This document shows positions 36,492 to 45,156 of a stretch of DNA of 64,000 nt, in pieces (the stretch's first letter is position 1; every line of letters starts with the position of its first letter). Made by a program: the position numbers and the translations under genes. This DNA is from Enterocloster hominis (ex Liu et al. 2021) (GTDB lineage: Bacteria > Bacillota > Clostridia > Lachnospirales > Lachnospiraceae). The stretch spans positions 62,001 to 126,000 of the forward strand of contig JACRTJ010000008.1 in NCBI GenBank assembly GCA_014385265.1, in the 5' to 3' direction. The notes beneath the pieces are model-generated. The model was not told where the DNA came from and searched no databases. It saw only the letters and a list, made by a program, of their open reading frames with translations.

Positions 36492-37409
36492 CTATGGCCG
36501 GATGGACGCCTCCTGATAAATCTCATGGAACATCTTTGCCAGGGCCATGGTGGCCTTGGAGCGGTATTCGCCGGCGGGATAGGCCAGGGAAAGATCCAGA
36601 AAGAGCCCTTTCCGGCCCACGGACAGATATTCCACGCCTGGGGCCTTCACCATACAGGAATGATACGTAAAGGAAAGGGCGATCCCCTCCCGGGCCATGG
36701 CGGCAGCGAAGGGGGCGGTGATATTGGTGTTCTGGGCCAAGGGCTCCAGGTGCAGATCCTCGAAGGCCTTCCGGATCATGGAGCCCAGGATGGTCCTTGG
36801 CGGTCCCAGGATACACTCGAACCGGGCGATGTCCTTCAGATCGACCCAGCGTGTCCCGTCTTCCTCCCGGTGAACGAATTCCATGACAGGGTGCTCCGAA
36901 ACAGTGACCAGATAGATCTCATCCCGGGTGAGAAAATCCAGCTGCTTATGGAGCCGGGGGCTGGGAAGGGCCAGGAGCGCCATGTCCAGAAAGCCCTCCA
37001 GGATCATTTCCTCCAGATACATACTGTCTTTTTCTGTGATCTCCACATGGATCCGGGGATACAGGTCACGGAACCGCTTGAGTACAGGCGGCAGCAGATA
37101 AGTGCCCCGGAAGGTGCTGATCCCCAGCTCGATACGGCCGCCGGAAAGCTCTTCGATATCCCACAGCTCGCTTTGGGCCCGGTGGTACTGGAGGAGGATC
37201 TGGCGGGCATGGTTTAAAAATACCGAGCCGGAGGCCGTAGGACGGACGCCCCGTGAGGTCCGCATAAATAAAGGCGCTCCCAGCTCTGCCTCGTAGAGCT
37301 GGAGGAACTGGCTCAGGCTGGACTGGGCCATATAGAGCTTTTCCGCCGCCCGGGAAATGCTGCCCTCGTCGGCAATGGTCACGATATAATTCAGCTCTTT
37401 CAGATTCAT
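36492..37409 (-). CDS. LysR family regulator, divergent from the DUF6282/transporter/icd genes
   Basis: This 305-residue regulator has HTH residues 1-60 (MNLKELNYIVTIADEGSISRAAEKLYMAQSS...), a linker helix, and a LysR substrate-binding domain from about residue 90 (GGRIELGISTFRG). AAAGGAG is 6 bases before the ATG. It is divergent from, and 173 bases away from, the DUF6282 gene, so it is the likely regulator of that three-gene carboxylate module. Downstream (36266-36491) nothing but spacer is seen. Confidence 0.92.
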   Translation of the reverse strand: MNLKELNYIVTIADEGSISRAAEKLYMAQSSLSQFLQLYEAELGAPLFMRTSRGVRPTASGSVFLNHARQILLQYHRAQSELWDIEELSGGRIELGISTFRGTYLLPPVLKRFRDLYPRIHVEITEKDSMYLEEMILEGFLDMALLALPSPRLHKQLDFLTRDEIYLVTVSEHPVMEFVHREEDGTRWVDLKDIARFECILGPPRTILGSMIRKAFEDLHLEPLAQNTNITAPFAAAMAREGIALSFTYHSCMVKAPGVEYLSVGRKGLFLDLSLAYPAGEYRSKATMALAKMFHEIYQEASIRP

Positions 37410-37582
37410 AGGACTCCTTTCACGGCAGCTCTGCCATCGGTTTTTCCGATATAAACTATTTGATATTTTATATTTCTCTAATTATGGGAATAGTATAAGA
37501 TAAATATTGACAGAAAGCAATTCCATATGAACGGATGGATGAACGAATTGCACAAATGAAAAGATTGGAAGGGGAAAAGAAA

Positions 37583-38446
37583 ATGAGCAAAGTGTCAATG
37601 AAAGGCGTCATCGACATGCATGTGCACACGAATCCGGATCTGCGGCTCCGGGCGTATGACGATTTCGAGATGATGGAAGCCGGGATCCGCGTGGGTGCTC
37701 GGGCCATTGTGTTAAAGACCCACCAGGGAACCACCATGGACCGGGCCTACCTGTGCAACCGCCACAACGAGATCGTCCATGGAAAGACCAACAATTTTAC
37801 CATGTTCGGCAGCATTACCTTAAATAAGGTGGTGGGCGGCATCAACCCCAAGGCCGTGGACGTGGCCTTAAAGCTGGGAGCGAAGGTCGTGTGGCTTCCG
37901 ACCCAGTCAGCCAGGAACCATATGGTGAAAAACAATCTGGATCCGGCGGGCTGCGTGGACGTGGTGAGAGACGGAAAGGTGGTTCCGGAGCTGAACGACG
38001 TGTTCGGTCTTATCCGGGATCATAATGCAGTGCTGGGGACGGCCCATGTGTCTCCGGAGGAGGCCTTCATCGTAGTGGAGGCGGCCAGGAACGCAGGCGT
38101 TAAGAACATTGTGGTCACCCATCCCGAGTGGTGGATCGTGGACATGAGCGTGGAGGACCAGGTGCGGATCGTAAAGGACTATGACGTGATCCTGGAGCGC
38201 TGCTACGCCCAGAACATGGGCGGCGGAAAGTATAAGAGCAACCTTCCGTCCAACGCGGAGATCATCAAAGAGGTGGGCTACCAGAACGTGATGGTGGACA
38301 CCGACGGCGGCCAGACGGAAAATCCCCACTGGGAGCTGGCCATGGAGGAGTACATGCAGTATCTGGTGGATCACGGGATCCCGGAGGAGCACGTATACCA
38401 TATGACAAGGACCATCCCGTCCCGTCTGCTGGGACTGGAGGATTAA
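37583..38446 (+). CDS. DUF6282 family protein, metal-dependent hydrolase-like
   Basis: This 287-residue protein has an amidohydrolase/PHP-like look. An early HxH (GVIDMHVHTNPD, residues 9-20) is followed by IVLKTHQGTT, VWLPTQSARNH, LGTAHVSPEEA, VTHPEWW and VDTDGGQTENP, which would supply further metal ligands. The function is unknown. The start at 37583 has GGAAGGGG upstream; the longer frame from 37535 is unlikely. It shares an operon with a dicarboxylate-type transporter and isocitrate dehydrogenase, so it may hydrolyse a lactone, amide or ester of a tricarboxylic acid. That is inference. Confidence 0.75.
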   Translation: MSKVSMKGVIDMHVHTNPDLRLRAYDDFEMMEAGIRVGARAIVLKTHQGTTMDRAYLCNRHNEIVHGKTNNFTMFGSITLNKVVGGINPKAVDVALKLGAKVVWLPTQSARNHMVKNNLDPAGCVDVVRDGKVVPELNDVFGLIRDHNAVLGTAHVSPEEAFIVVEAARNAGVKNIVVTHPEWWIVDMSVEDQVRIVKDYDVILERCYAQNMGGGKYKSNLPSNAEIIKEVGYQNVMVDTDGGQTENPHWELAMEEYMQYLVDHGIPEEHVYHMTRTIPSRLLGLED

Positions 38447-38473
38447 GATACCGCATTTAAGGAGGAAAATGAT

Positions 38474-39787
38474 ATGATCAGCGTTGTTCTTGTGGCATCC
38501 ATAGCCCTGGCCGTCGTGCTGGGTTACAAGACAAAGATCAATACGGGATTTTTCTGCATCGCATTCGCATACCTCATCGGATGCTTTGCACTGGGCATGA
38601 AGACGAAGGAGCTGATCGCCTGCTGGCCCACCAGCACCATGTTCGTCATCCTGTCCGTATCCCTGTTTTACAATTTTGCAGCCATCAACGGAACCCTTGA
38701 AAAAATGTCCTCTGCCCTGCTTTATGCATGCAGGAGCTTTCCAGGACTCCTTCCCTTTGCCCTTTTCTTCGTGGCAGTGATCCTCTCTGTCATGGGAGCG
38801 GCATACTTTACCGTACTGGCTTTCCTGGCCCCCATCACCTTAGTGATCTGTGACGAGGCCAAAATGGATAAGCTCACCGGAGCCGTGGCCATCAACTGCG
38901 GCGCCCTGGCAGGCGGAAACTTCCCCACAGCGGCCCTGGGCGTTGTATTCCGCGGTCTGATGGAGACTGCTTATGAGGCGGAACCGGCCCTTACAGCTCC
39001 CGACTCCTTCAGCGAGGAATTTAAGATCTTCGGCTTTGCCATCGTGTTCTCCCTGATCCTCATCGCCATCTTCCGCTATGGCTTCAAGGCCAACCGGAAC
39101 ATAGGAAAGGGGATCACCTTTAAAAAGCCGGAGCCCTTTGATAAAAAACAGAAAATGACTCTGAACCTGATGCTTCTTATGATGGCAGTGGTGCTGGTAT
39201 TCCCCTTATTAAAGCTGGTAATGCCGGGCAATGGCGTGATCGCAGCCATCAGCAGTAAGATCGACGTGGGCCTGGTGGCAATCTGCTTCACCGTGATCGC
39301 CCTTTTAATGAACCTGGCCCCCCAGAAGGAGGTCATCGCCCGCGTACCGTGGAACACCATCATCATGATCGCCGGAGCAGGCATGCTGATCGCAGTGGCC
39401 GTTAAGGCAGGCACCATCGACGCCCTGTCTGCATGGATCGGCTCCAACGTACCGGTGGCTCTGGTCCCCATTGCCTTCAGCCTGGTGGCAGCGTTCATGA
39501 GCTTCTTCAGCTCCACCACAGGTGTGGTGGCCCCGGCCCTGTTCCCGCTGATCCCGGCCCTGGCCGTGTCCACGGGACTGAACCCGGCTGTGCTCTTTGC
39601 CTGCACGGTCCTGGGCGCACAGTCCAGCGCCATCAGCCCGTTCTCTTCCGGCGGCAGCCTGATCCTGGGCTCCTGCGGAAACGAGGAGGAGAGAAACGCA
39701 TTGTTCAACCGCCTGTTATTTGTGGCCGTACCCATCAGCGTTGTAAGCTGCGCAGTCTATAACGTGATCGTAGCCATGGTTCTTTAA
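38474..39787 (+). CDS. SLC13/MatC-like dicarboxylate transporter
   Basis: This 437-residue membrane protein has about 12 hydrophobic segments in two repeats. INCGALAGGNFPTAALG in the first half and STTGVVAPALFPLIPALA plus GAQSSAISPFSSGG in the second are the substrate-binding type hairpins of MatC and SLC13/DASS carriers. AAGGAGG lies 9 bases before the ATG. It probably imports the acid handled by the neighbouring DUF6282 protein and isocitrate dehydrogenase. Confidence 0.8.
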   Translation: MISVVLVASIALAVVLGYKTKINTGFFCIAFAYLIGCFALGMKTKELIACWPTSTMFVILSVSLFYNFAAINGTLEKMSSALLYACRSFPGLLPFALFFVAVILSVMGAAYFTVLAFLAPITLVICDEAKMDKLTGAVAINCGALAGGNFPTAALGVVFRGLMETAYEAEPALTAPDSFSEEFKIFGFAIVFSLILIAIFRYGFKANRNIGKGITFKKPEPFDKKQKMTLNLMLLMMAVVLVFPLLKLVMPGNGVIAAISSKIDVGLVAICFTVIALLMNLAPQKEVIARVPWNTIIMIAGAGMLIAVAVKAGTIDALSAWIGSNVPVALVPIAFSLVAAFMSFFSSTTGVVAPALFPLIPALAVSTGLNPAVLFACTVLGAQSSAISPFSSGGSLILGSCGNEEERNALFNRLLFVAVPISVVSCAVYNVIVAMVL

Positions 39788-39805
39788 TTTAGGAGGAATA
39801 TGGAA

Positions 39806-41017
39806 ATGGAAAAGATTCAGATGAAGACTCCCCTGGTGGAGATGGATGGAGACGAGATGACCAGGATCCTCTGGCAGTACATCAAGGATGAGCTCCTTAC
39901 GCCCTTTATCGACTTAAACACAGAATATTATGACCTGGGCCTGGAATACCGGGACAAGACCAACGACCAGGTGACCGTGGATGCGGCAGAGGCCACAAAG
40001 AAGTACGGCGTGGCAGTCAAATGTGCTACCATCACCGCCAACGCGGCCCGGGTAAAGGAATACGGCCTGAAGGAGATGTGGAAGAGCCCCAACGGCACCA
40101 TCCGCGCCATCTTAGACGGCACTGTGTTCCGCAGCCCCATTGTGGTCAAAGGCATCGAGCCCTGTGTGAAGAACTGGAAAAAGCCCATCACCCTGGCAAG
40201 ACACGCCTACGGCGACGTATATAAAAACGCGGAGCTCAGGATCCCCGGCGCAGGTGAGGTGAAGCTGGTGTATACGCCGGCAGACGGCTCTCCGGAGGAG
40301 ACTCTTTCCGTCCATGCCTTTGAGGGTCCGGGCGTGGTCCAGGGCCAGTACAACCTGGATGATTCCATTGAAAACTTTGCAAAGAGCTGCTTTGAGTATG
40401 CACTGGAGACGAAGCAGGATCTGTGGTTTGCCACAAAGGATACGGTTTCCAAGAAATACGACCACCGGTTCAAGGATATTTTTGCAGAGATCTACGAAGC
40501 GTCCTATAAAGAGAGATTCCAGGCCGCAGGCATTGAATACTTCTATACCCTTATTGACGATGCCGTTGCCCGTGTCATGAAGGCAGAGGGCGGATTTATC
40601 TGGGCCTGCAAGAATTACGACGGCGACGTTATGAGCGACATGGTCTCCTCCGCCTTCGGCTCCCTGGCCATGATGACCTCGGTGCTGGTATCCCCCAACG
40701 GATACTATGAGTATGAGGCGGCCCATGGAACCGTACAGCGTCACTATTATAAGCATTTAAAGGGAGAGGAGACCTCCACCAACTCGGTGGCCACCATTTT
40801 CGCCTGGTCCGGAGCCCTGAGAAAGCGCGGCGAGCTGGACGGAAACCAGGAGCTGGCAGCCTTTGCGGATAAGCTGGAAAAGGCCACCATCGATACCATC
40901 GAAGGCGGAAAGATGACGAAGGATCTGGCCCTTATGACCACCCTTCCCAACCCCACCGTGCTAAACAGCAGGGATTTCATCCTGGCCATCCGGGAAAAGC
41001 TGGAGGCCATGCTGTAA
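39806..41017 (+). CDS. icd: NADP-dependent isocitrate dehydrogenase (type II)
   Basis: This enzyme oxidatively decarboxylates isocitrate to 2-oxoglutarate with NADP+. Its 403 residues resemble the eukaryote-like type II group. [13 protein letters not shown] opens the protein, [17 protein letters not shown] binds substrate, [13 protein letters not shown] follows, [13 protein letters not shown] carries the metal-binding Asp residues, and [13 protein letters not shown] binds NADP. The ATG at 39806 sits 9 bases after AGGAGG; the ATG at 39800 is too close. Finding icd third in an operon with a carboxylate transporter, rather than beside citrate synthase or aconitase, is notable. It suggests induction together with uptake of an isocitrate-related acid. 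Confidence 0.93.
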   Translation: MEKIQMKTPLVEMDGDEMTRILWQYIKDELLTPFIDLNTEYYDLGLEYRDKTNDQVTVDAAEATKKYGVAVKCATITANAARVKEYGLKEMWKSPNGTIRAILDGTVFRSPIVVKGIEPCVKNWKKPITLARHAYGDVYKNAELRIPGAGEVKLVYTPADGSPEETLSVHAFEGPGVVQGQYNLDDSIENFAKSCFEYALETKQDLWFATKDTVSKKYDHRFKDIFAEIYEASYKERFQAAGIEYFYTLIDDAVARVMKAEGGFIWACKNYDGDVMSDMVSSAFGSLAMMTSVLVSPNGYYEYEAAHGTVQRHYYKHLKGEETSTNSVATIFAWSGALRKRGELDGNQELAAFADKLEKATIDTIEGGKMTKDLALMTTLPNPTVLNSRDFILAIREKLEAML

Positions 41018-41077
41018 CCGACGACGATCCCCTAATATTGGATACATACCTTATATACCCCCAAATACCCCAACAGG

Positions 41078-41115
41078 AAACTCTCCCAGACAGCCATGGG
41101 CTGCGGGAGAGTTTT
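41078..41115 (+). terminator. Terminator after icd
   Basis: AAACTCTCCC (41078-41087) pairs with GGGAGAGTTT (41105-41114), with an inner AGCC/GGCT stem and a T-rich end. Confidence 0.75.
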
Positions 41116-41145
41116 CTGTATGTAAAAGATAAATATAAAAATATA

Positions 41146-41174
41146 TTGACAATTTTGGAATAAATGGGTATACT
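41146..41174 (+). promoter_or_regulatory. Consensus promoter of the GNAT gene
   Basis: TTGACA (41146-41151) and TATACT (41169-41174) are separated by 17 bases, about 43 bases before the ATG at 41217. Confidence 0.7.
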
Positions 41175-41216
41175 GGTACAAAATTACAGCCGGACAGCGG
41201 AGAGGGAGGAAGCGCA

Positions 41217-41732
41217 ATGGAAAGAAATGGAAGTGTCAGCTTAAGGCCCTGGACCATGGAGGATAAGGAGGATCTGGCAAGGCTCTGCAATGGTGTGGAC
41301 CGGTCTTATGTAAGGAACAGCCTGCCGTTCCCATATACAGAAAAGGACGCAGAATGGTGGATCGGAATGACCCTGGACCGTGACGGGAAGGACGGGGTAT
41401 TCCGGGCTGTCTGTCTGGATGGAAAGGTCGTTGGAAATATCTCGGTGGAGCAGGGAACGGACGTTTACCGCTGCGGCGCGGAGATCGGCTATATGCTGGA
41501 CCGGGGCGTCTGGTCCCGGGGGATCATGACAGAGGCAGCGGGGCTCATATGCAAAGAGGCATGGAGGCTCCTGGATATCCTCCGGATCACCGGACGGGTC
41601 TATGAGCCAAATAAGGCATCCAGGCGGGTCCTGGAAAAGAACGGTTTTGAGCTGGAGGGGCTTTTAAAGCAGGCGGTGGATAAAAATGGGAACATATATA
41701 ACCTGTGCATTTACGGGAAGGTGAAGCCATAA
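41217..41732 (+). CDS. GNAT family N-acetyltransferase (RimJ/RimL type)
   Basis: This 171-residue acetyl-CoA transferase has SLRPWTMEDKEDLARLCN at the N-terminus. The core IGYMLDRGVWSRGIMTEAA binds acetyl-CoA, and RVYEPNKASRRVLEKNGFELEG is the conserved end of the RimJ-like group. The acceptor may be a protein N-terminus or a small molecule. GGGAGGAAG precedes the start. It is a single gene with its own promoter, facing the YheO-type regulator. Confidence 0.9.
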   Translation: MERNGSVSLRPWTMEDKEDLARLCNGVDRSYVRNSLPFPYTEKDAEWWIGMTLDRDGKDGVFRAVCLDGKVVGNISVEQGTDVYRCGAEIGYMLDRGVWSRGIMTEAAGLICKEAWRLLDILRITGRVYEPNKASRRVLEKNGFELEGLLKQAVDKNGNIYNLCIYGKVKP

Positions 41733-41788
41733 AGAGGAATGAGCCGGGGCAGAGGACCTGACAGACAGCGTTTCTGGCTCCAGGACAG

Positions 41789-41814
41789 AAAAAGGAGGCG
41801 TATCCTACGCCTCC
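41789..41814 (-). terminator. Terminator overlapping the end of the YheO-type gene
   Basis: On the minus strand GGAGGCGTA, a 3-base loop and TACGCCTCC form a perfect 9-bp stem followed by TTTTT. The stem includes the final codons of the coding sequence. Confidence 0.8.
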
Positions 41815-42488
41815 TCATCGCTCCGGCCGGACCTGGCCTCTTCCAGATAGTTATACAGAGTGTACTTGGAGATCTGAAGCGTCTCGCAGAGGAGAACGCT
41901 GGTCTTTGAGATCTTGAATACGCCCTTCTGGTCCAGGTAGTCCAGGGCTTTTATTTTTTCTTCTTTATTCATCAGGGACATGGGCTTGCCCACCAGGGCT
42001 TCGGCCTGGTTCATATAATACTGGAGGATATCGTCCACGTTTTTCGTCGCCAGGGCGTCCATATCGGTGGCCGGGGGCGTGTGGATATCCGTAGCCGGGT
42101 GCTGGATGAAGGCCTGTAAGGCGTTCTGTGCGATCAGAAGCTGGGACACATCCAGGTTGACGCAGACAGAGCCGATGATCTTCCCGTTTTCATCGGGGAT
42201 CAGTGTCGTAAAGGATTTAAAAAAACGATCCTTGGGCCCGTTGGAAAAGGTCTGGATACTGTCCTTTAAGGGCTCAATGCTCTTTCCGAACTGGGTGATC
42301 ATACCACCCTTGGGAGAACCGCCCACGTGACGGCCGCTTAAGTCTGCGTTCAGCGCGTACACGATGGTATGGTCGTAGCCCTTCCGGTAGTCATGGATGA
42401 GGATCTCGCTGTCCTCACCAAGAAATTTCTGGAGCCCCTCCAGAAAACGGATCAAAAAGTCAAAGTCCAGGTAGTTTCCTATCTCCAC
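41805..42488 (-). CDS. YheO/DauR-type transcriptional regulator (PAS_6 + HTH_22)
   Basis: This is a 227-residue regulator. The PAS-like N-terminal domain (residues 10-115: LGEDSEILIHDYRKGYDHTIVY..., then FKSFTTLIPDENGKIIGSVCVNLDVS) is followed by a linker. The C-terminal HTH contains KALDYLDQKGVFKISKTSVLLCETLQISKYTLYNYLEEAR. Relatives include DauR, which controls D-amino-acid catabolism. The start is a GTG at 42488 with AAAGGGG upstream. Its consensus promoter lies only 17 bases from the end of the ISLre2 element and survived that insertion. Confidence 0.9.
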   Translation of the reverse strand: MEIGNYLDFDFLIRFLEGLQKFLGEDSEILIHDYRKGYDHTIVYALNADLSGRHVGGSPKGGMITQFGKSIEPLKDSIQTFSNGPKDRFFKSFTTLIPDENGKIIGSVCVNLDVSQLLIAQNALQAFIQHPATDIHTPPATDMDALATKNVDDILQYYMNQAEALVGKPMSLMNKEEKIKALDYLDQKGVFKISKTSVLLCETLQISKYTLYNYLEEARSGRSDEEA

Positions 42489-42545
42489 AATGTTCCCCTT
42501 TCGGTGCTGGTTCAGATTTGTCCGCCCGATGCGGACATCATATCT

Positions 42546-42574
42546 ATTATAATTCCGCAGAGGCCATTTGTCAA
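42546..42574 (-). promoter_or_regulatory. Perfect consensus promoter of the YheO-type gene
   Basis: On the minus strand TTGACA (42574-42569), 17 bases, TATAAT (42551-42546). The -35 box lies 17 bases from the IS border at 42592 and 8 bases from its target duplication. Confidence 0.8.
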
Positions 42575-42630
42575 ATTCCGGAGGACGCCGGGATAGTGTA
42601 ACTTTACCTGGGGATCCATCTACACAGACC

Positions 42631-44079
42631 TTACCCGCATATCTTATTGATTGCAGGATAAAGATATAGCTTCGCTAATCTATAATTGTTCAGCCTGGCC
42701 TGTACTGCATCCACATATTTTCCATTATGTTTTTTCGTCTGCTTCTCCCAGTGTATCAGCTCTGCTGCACTCAGGATCTTTTCTTCCCCTCTCTTTTCCT
42801 CACACCTCCTCTCTTCTGACAGCAGTTGTTCCATCTTTCCTCCATTTTTCCAATATATTCTCAAAAATGAAAGCTTTTTTGCTCCTTCTTTACTCCAACC
42901 CATCGGGCGGGAACTCATCCTCGCTGATATCACATGGCTCACATGGCTTTCCGTACTGCTTCCCAGCACTCCCGCCTTCTTTCCTACACGGTTTCGGACT
43001 CCTTTCCAGTTCCTTTTTATATATCCATAACTATTTTCCAGTTTTTTCCCTTCCTTCTCTTCCAGTACCGCGGCTTTCTCTTTTACCCACTCCTCCAGTT
43101 CTTTCTTTTTCCCCTCTTTTATCCACTCATTTACTTCTGCTTCACGCTCCGGCTCTCCCGTACTACGCACCATCCGTTTCACATACTTTTTCAGATGGAA
43201 TTCATCCAGCACAAAATCTGCTCCTAACAGTTCCATTCCTTTCTTCATCCAGCCTCCTCCATCTGACTGGAAGTATATCGTTTCAAGGGAATCCGTATCA
43301 TACGTTTCTTCAATATATTCTTTTACTTCTTCCCACAAACGTTTATTTTCCTCTCCTGTGTAATACCCTCCAAAATACTTCCGGTGTTTCAGACTTCTAC
43401 GCTTTCCCTCCGTTTCAATCCCTTCATGTACATACACCAGTTTTATGATGCGGCCATTATCCCCATGCCCCTTAAAACGTTTTATGTCTCCTTTTTTCTC
43501 ATGGAACTGCAGTGCGATATGATCCTCATCTGCTTCTACATACAGCTGCTTTACACGGCGTTTTTCCTGATCCTGACCGTTTTCCTGCCGGATACATTTT
43601 AAACGGTGGACATGGCGCATCACGGTCTGGCCGCTTACCGGATCCTGTTCACTGGCCGTATAACCAGCTTTTCGGTAACTGCTCTGGGCTGCCTCTTCCA
43701 AAAGACGGCACTCTAGATCACGGCTGATCCTTGCATGGGGCTGGATCCCCAGGATCTGGTCCAGCAGGTATGCCGTTTTTCCCGTTTCCTTGTGTTCAAA
43801 ACGGGTATGGGTAAATCCAATCATCCCTACAGAAGTCAGCAGATGCTTTTTTGTCCGGTCTTTTATCCGCCAGAAGGCACGGCGTTTTATACTATTTTCC
43901 AGTATTGTATTACATTCTTCTAATAATTCGGAAATAACTGCGGCTCCAAACTTTCTTAATATCTGCTGGATTCCCAGGATTTGATCCGTCCAGTTAAGGG
44001 GATTTTTCATTAAACTTTTTTCACATTCTTCTAAATTTGCTATTCCATTTTCAATGAAATCCTGTATACTATAATACAT
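42631..44079 (-). CDS. ISLre2 family transposase
   Basis: This intact 482-residue transposase of the ISLre2 (UPF0236) type has a helical N-terminal region followed by SRDLECRLLEEAAQSSYRKAG (HTH-like). The catalytic region has YVEADEDHIALQ and FQSDGGGWMKKGM, then DEFHLKKYVKRM and SSTESHVSHVISARM. AAGAAGGAA precedes the ATG at 44079. Start codon and ribosome site lie within one arm of an inverted repeat (44078-44148) that could block translation of read-through transcripts. No frameshift or stop is seen, so the element is probably active. Confidence 0.93.
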   Translation of the reverse strand: MYYSIQDFIENGIANLEECEKSLMKNPLNWTDQILGIQQILRKFGAAVISELLEECNTILENSIKRRAFWRIKDRTKKHLLTSVGMIGFTHTRFEHKETGKTAYLLDQILGIQPHARISRDLECRLLEEAAQSSYRKAGYTASEQDPVSGQTVMRHVHRLKCIRQENGQDQEKRRVKQLYVEADEDHIALQFHEKKGDIKRFKGHGDNGRIIKLVYVHEGIETEGKRRSLKHRKYFGGYYTGEENKRLWEEVKEYIEETYDTDSLETIYFQSDGGGWMKKGMELLGADFVLDEFHLKKYVKRMVRSTGEPEREAEVNEWIKEGKKKELEEWVKEKAAVLEEKEGKKLENSYGYIKRNWKGVRNRVGKKAGVLGSSTESHVSHVISARMSSRPMGWSKEGAKKLSFLRIYWKNGGKMEQLLSEERRCEEKRGEEKILSAAELIHWEKQTKKHNGKYVDAVQARLNNYRLAKLYLYPAINKICG

Positions 44080-44148
44080 AAGGCGATTCCTTCTTTCGTA
44101 AATGTTTTTGTGGTGATTACATTATACTATAAAAGGAAATCGCCTTAT
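44078..44148 (-). promoter_or_regulatory. Hairpin enclosing the transposase start; candidate translation insulator
   Basis: ATAAGGCGATT-CCTT (44078-44092) pairs with AAGG-AAATCGCCTTAT (44133-44148) with one bulged base. In a minus-strand RNA that enters from outside the IS, the ribosome site and AUG would be paired. A TATAAT at 44126-44121 between the arms would give an RNA lacking the 5' arm and so free to be translated. Function is inferred by comparison with IS10 and IS50. Confidence 0.55.
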
Positions 44149-44159
44149 TTTTTTATTTC

Positions 44160-44714
44160 TTAATTTTCCCCAGATAAAGTTACACTATCGGACGCCGGAG
44201 GCTGCTCCGATACAGGATACAGGGTGATGATGTCCATGACATCCCGGGTCCACGGTTCCTGGCCGGAGAAGCCGCACTGCACCGTTTCCCCGTCGGAATG
44301 AAGGGTCAGGTCTCCATAGAAATTATTCACATGGAGAAGATCTCCGGTTCCCGTATCTTTGGAGGGAAAAAGAACAGATTCAAACCGGAACAGGACGATC
44401 CACTGGAAATCACCTTCGCTGTATCGGTGGGTTTTTGTTCTGCGGGGGAGGAGATTCCCCAGTTTTGTCCGGAAGGCAGGGGAGCCAAACAGCCGGAGCG
44501 CTTCTTTAAAGTGCGGGTCCTCCGGTGTTATGAGGAAGCGGGTGTCCTCTGCCTGTATTCCTTCACTGTAATATCCGTGGATCTGGATACACTGGTCCAG
44601 GTCCAGGAACGGATACCGCTGGGCGATGGTCCGGGGGCGGGTATAGATGGCTGCGGCCAGAAGGCCTCCCGCCAGGATGGCCGCGGCAGCCAGACATTTT
44701 GTTTTTTTCTTCAT
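44160..44714 (-). CDS. Hypothetical signal-anchored protein, C-terminus replaced by IS sequence
   Basis: This 184-residue protein of unknown function has an N-terminal signal or membrane anchor (MKKKTKCLAAAAILAGGLLAAAIY). An extracytoplasmic domain follows, with PFLDLDQCIQIHGYYSEG, FRFESVLFPSKDTGTGDLLHVNNFYGDL and CGFSGQEPW. The start at 44714 has AGGAGGGG upstream. The ISLre2 element entered after codons for PPAS. Rejoining the two flanks across the target duplication restores an ending PPASSGI and a stop; now it ends PPASDSVTLSGEN. The protein is therefore almost certainly still functional. Confidence 0.7.
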   Translation of the reverse strand: MKKKTKCLAAAAILAGGLLAAAIYTRPRTIAQRYPFLDLDQCIQIHGYYSEGIQAEDTRFLITPEDPHFKEALRLFGSPAFRTKLGNLLPRRTKTHRYSEGDFQWIVLFRFESVLFPSKDTGTGDLLHVNNFYGDLTLHSDGETVQCGFSGQEPWTRDVMDIITLYPVSEQPPASDSVTLSGEN

Positions 44715-44884
44715 AAGGTCCCCTCCTTTCACGTCCCCCTCCGGGGGAATTAAGCGCCTGGATTTTCGCGGTAAACGCAGAAACCAGATTCGCGATAGTA
44801 TACGGTCTGTTTACACAGCCAGTATACCATCTGGAAGAAAGCCTGGGAACCCAGGCTTGTACATAAATTCATACAGAAAACCCC

Positions 44885-44913
44885 TTGACAACCAGAAAGG
44901 GAGACAGTATAAT
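44885..44913 (+). promoter_or_regulatory. Perfect consensus promoter without an obvious gene
   Basis: TTGACA (44885-44890), 17 bases, TATAAT (44908-44913). Both boxes match the sigma-A consensus at every position. The nearest real gene starts 328 bases downstream, beyond a terminator. Confidence 0.75.
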
Positions 44914-44919
44914 GAAATC

Positions 44920-45156
44920 ATCCAAACAATTTGGAATCCATACAAACTTTTTGTAATACCATACAGTTCTCCGTGTGAGAGATGCCCCATTCCGCAGAGT
45001 GGATGCCTGCGGATCAGCCATCCTGGATCTTTTCTCCAATCTTTTTGATCCGGATGCTGCCGTTTCCCATGAGGAGGGGAGACCGGGGCAGAAACAAATC
45101 AATGCTGCAACAGAAAAACAGGCCATGCGTAAAAAGCGCCGGGCCTGTTTTTCTGT
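44920..45156 (+). ncRNA. Candidate small RNA or leader RNA of unknown function
   Basis: The predicted transcript of about 237 bases starts 6-7 bases after the perfect promoter and ends at the 45110-45156 hairpin. Short frames inside lack a good ribosome site and resemble no protein. It could be an independent small RNA, or an attenuated leader of the Crp/Fnr gene at 45241. Structure and partner are unknown. Confidence 0.35.
45110..45156. terminator. Strong hairpin terminator, usable in both directions
   Basis: ACAGAAAAACAGGCC (45110-45124) pairs with GGCCTGTTTTTCTGT (45142-45156), a perfect 15-bp stem with built-in A and T runs. Confidence 0.8.

Larger units (their letters stand above)
42592..44189 (-). 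mobile_element. Complete ISLre2 family insertion sequence
   Basis: The element is 1598 bases long. The left end (42592-42614) and right end (44167-44189) are 23-base inverted repeats that match at 22 positions; each begins GATAGTGTAAC when read inward. One transposase gene fills the interior. The intact target duplication and near-identical ends point to a recent insertion. It entered the last codons of the gene at 44160-44714 and put its own bases in place of that gene's ending. Confidence 0.93.
42583..44198. repeat. Nine-base target-site duplication flanking the ISLre2 element
   Basis: GGACGCCGG occurs at 42583-42591 and again at 44190-44198, directly abutting both ends of the element. Nine bases is the usual target duplication of ISLre2 transposases. 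Confidence 0.9.

Noticed and set aside
42651-43448. 265-codon open frame opposite the transposase
   Set aside because: The Ser/Phe/Leu-rich composition mirrors the Lys/Glu-rich transposase codons; it is a shadow frame.
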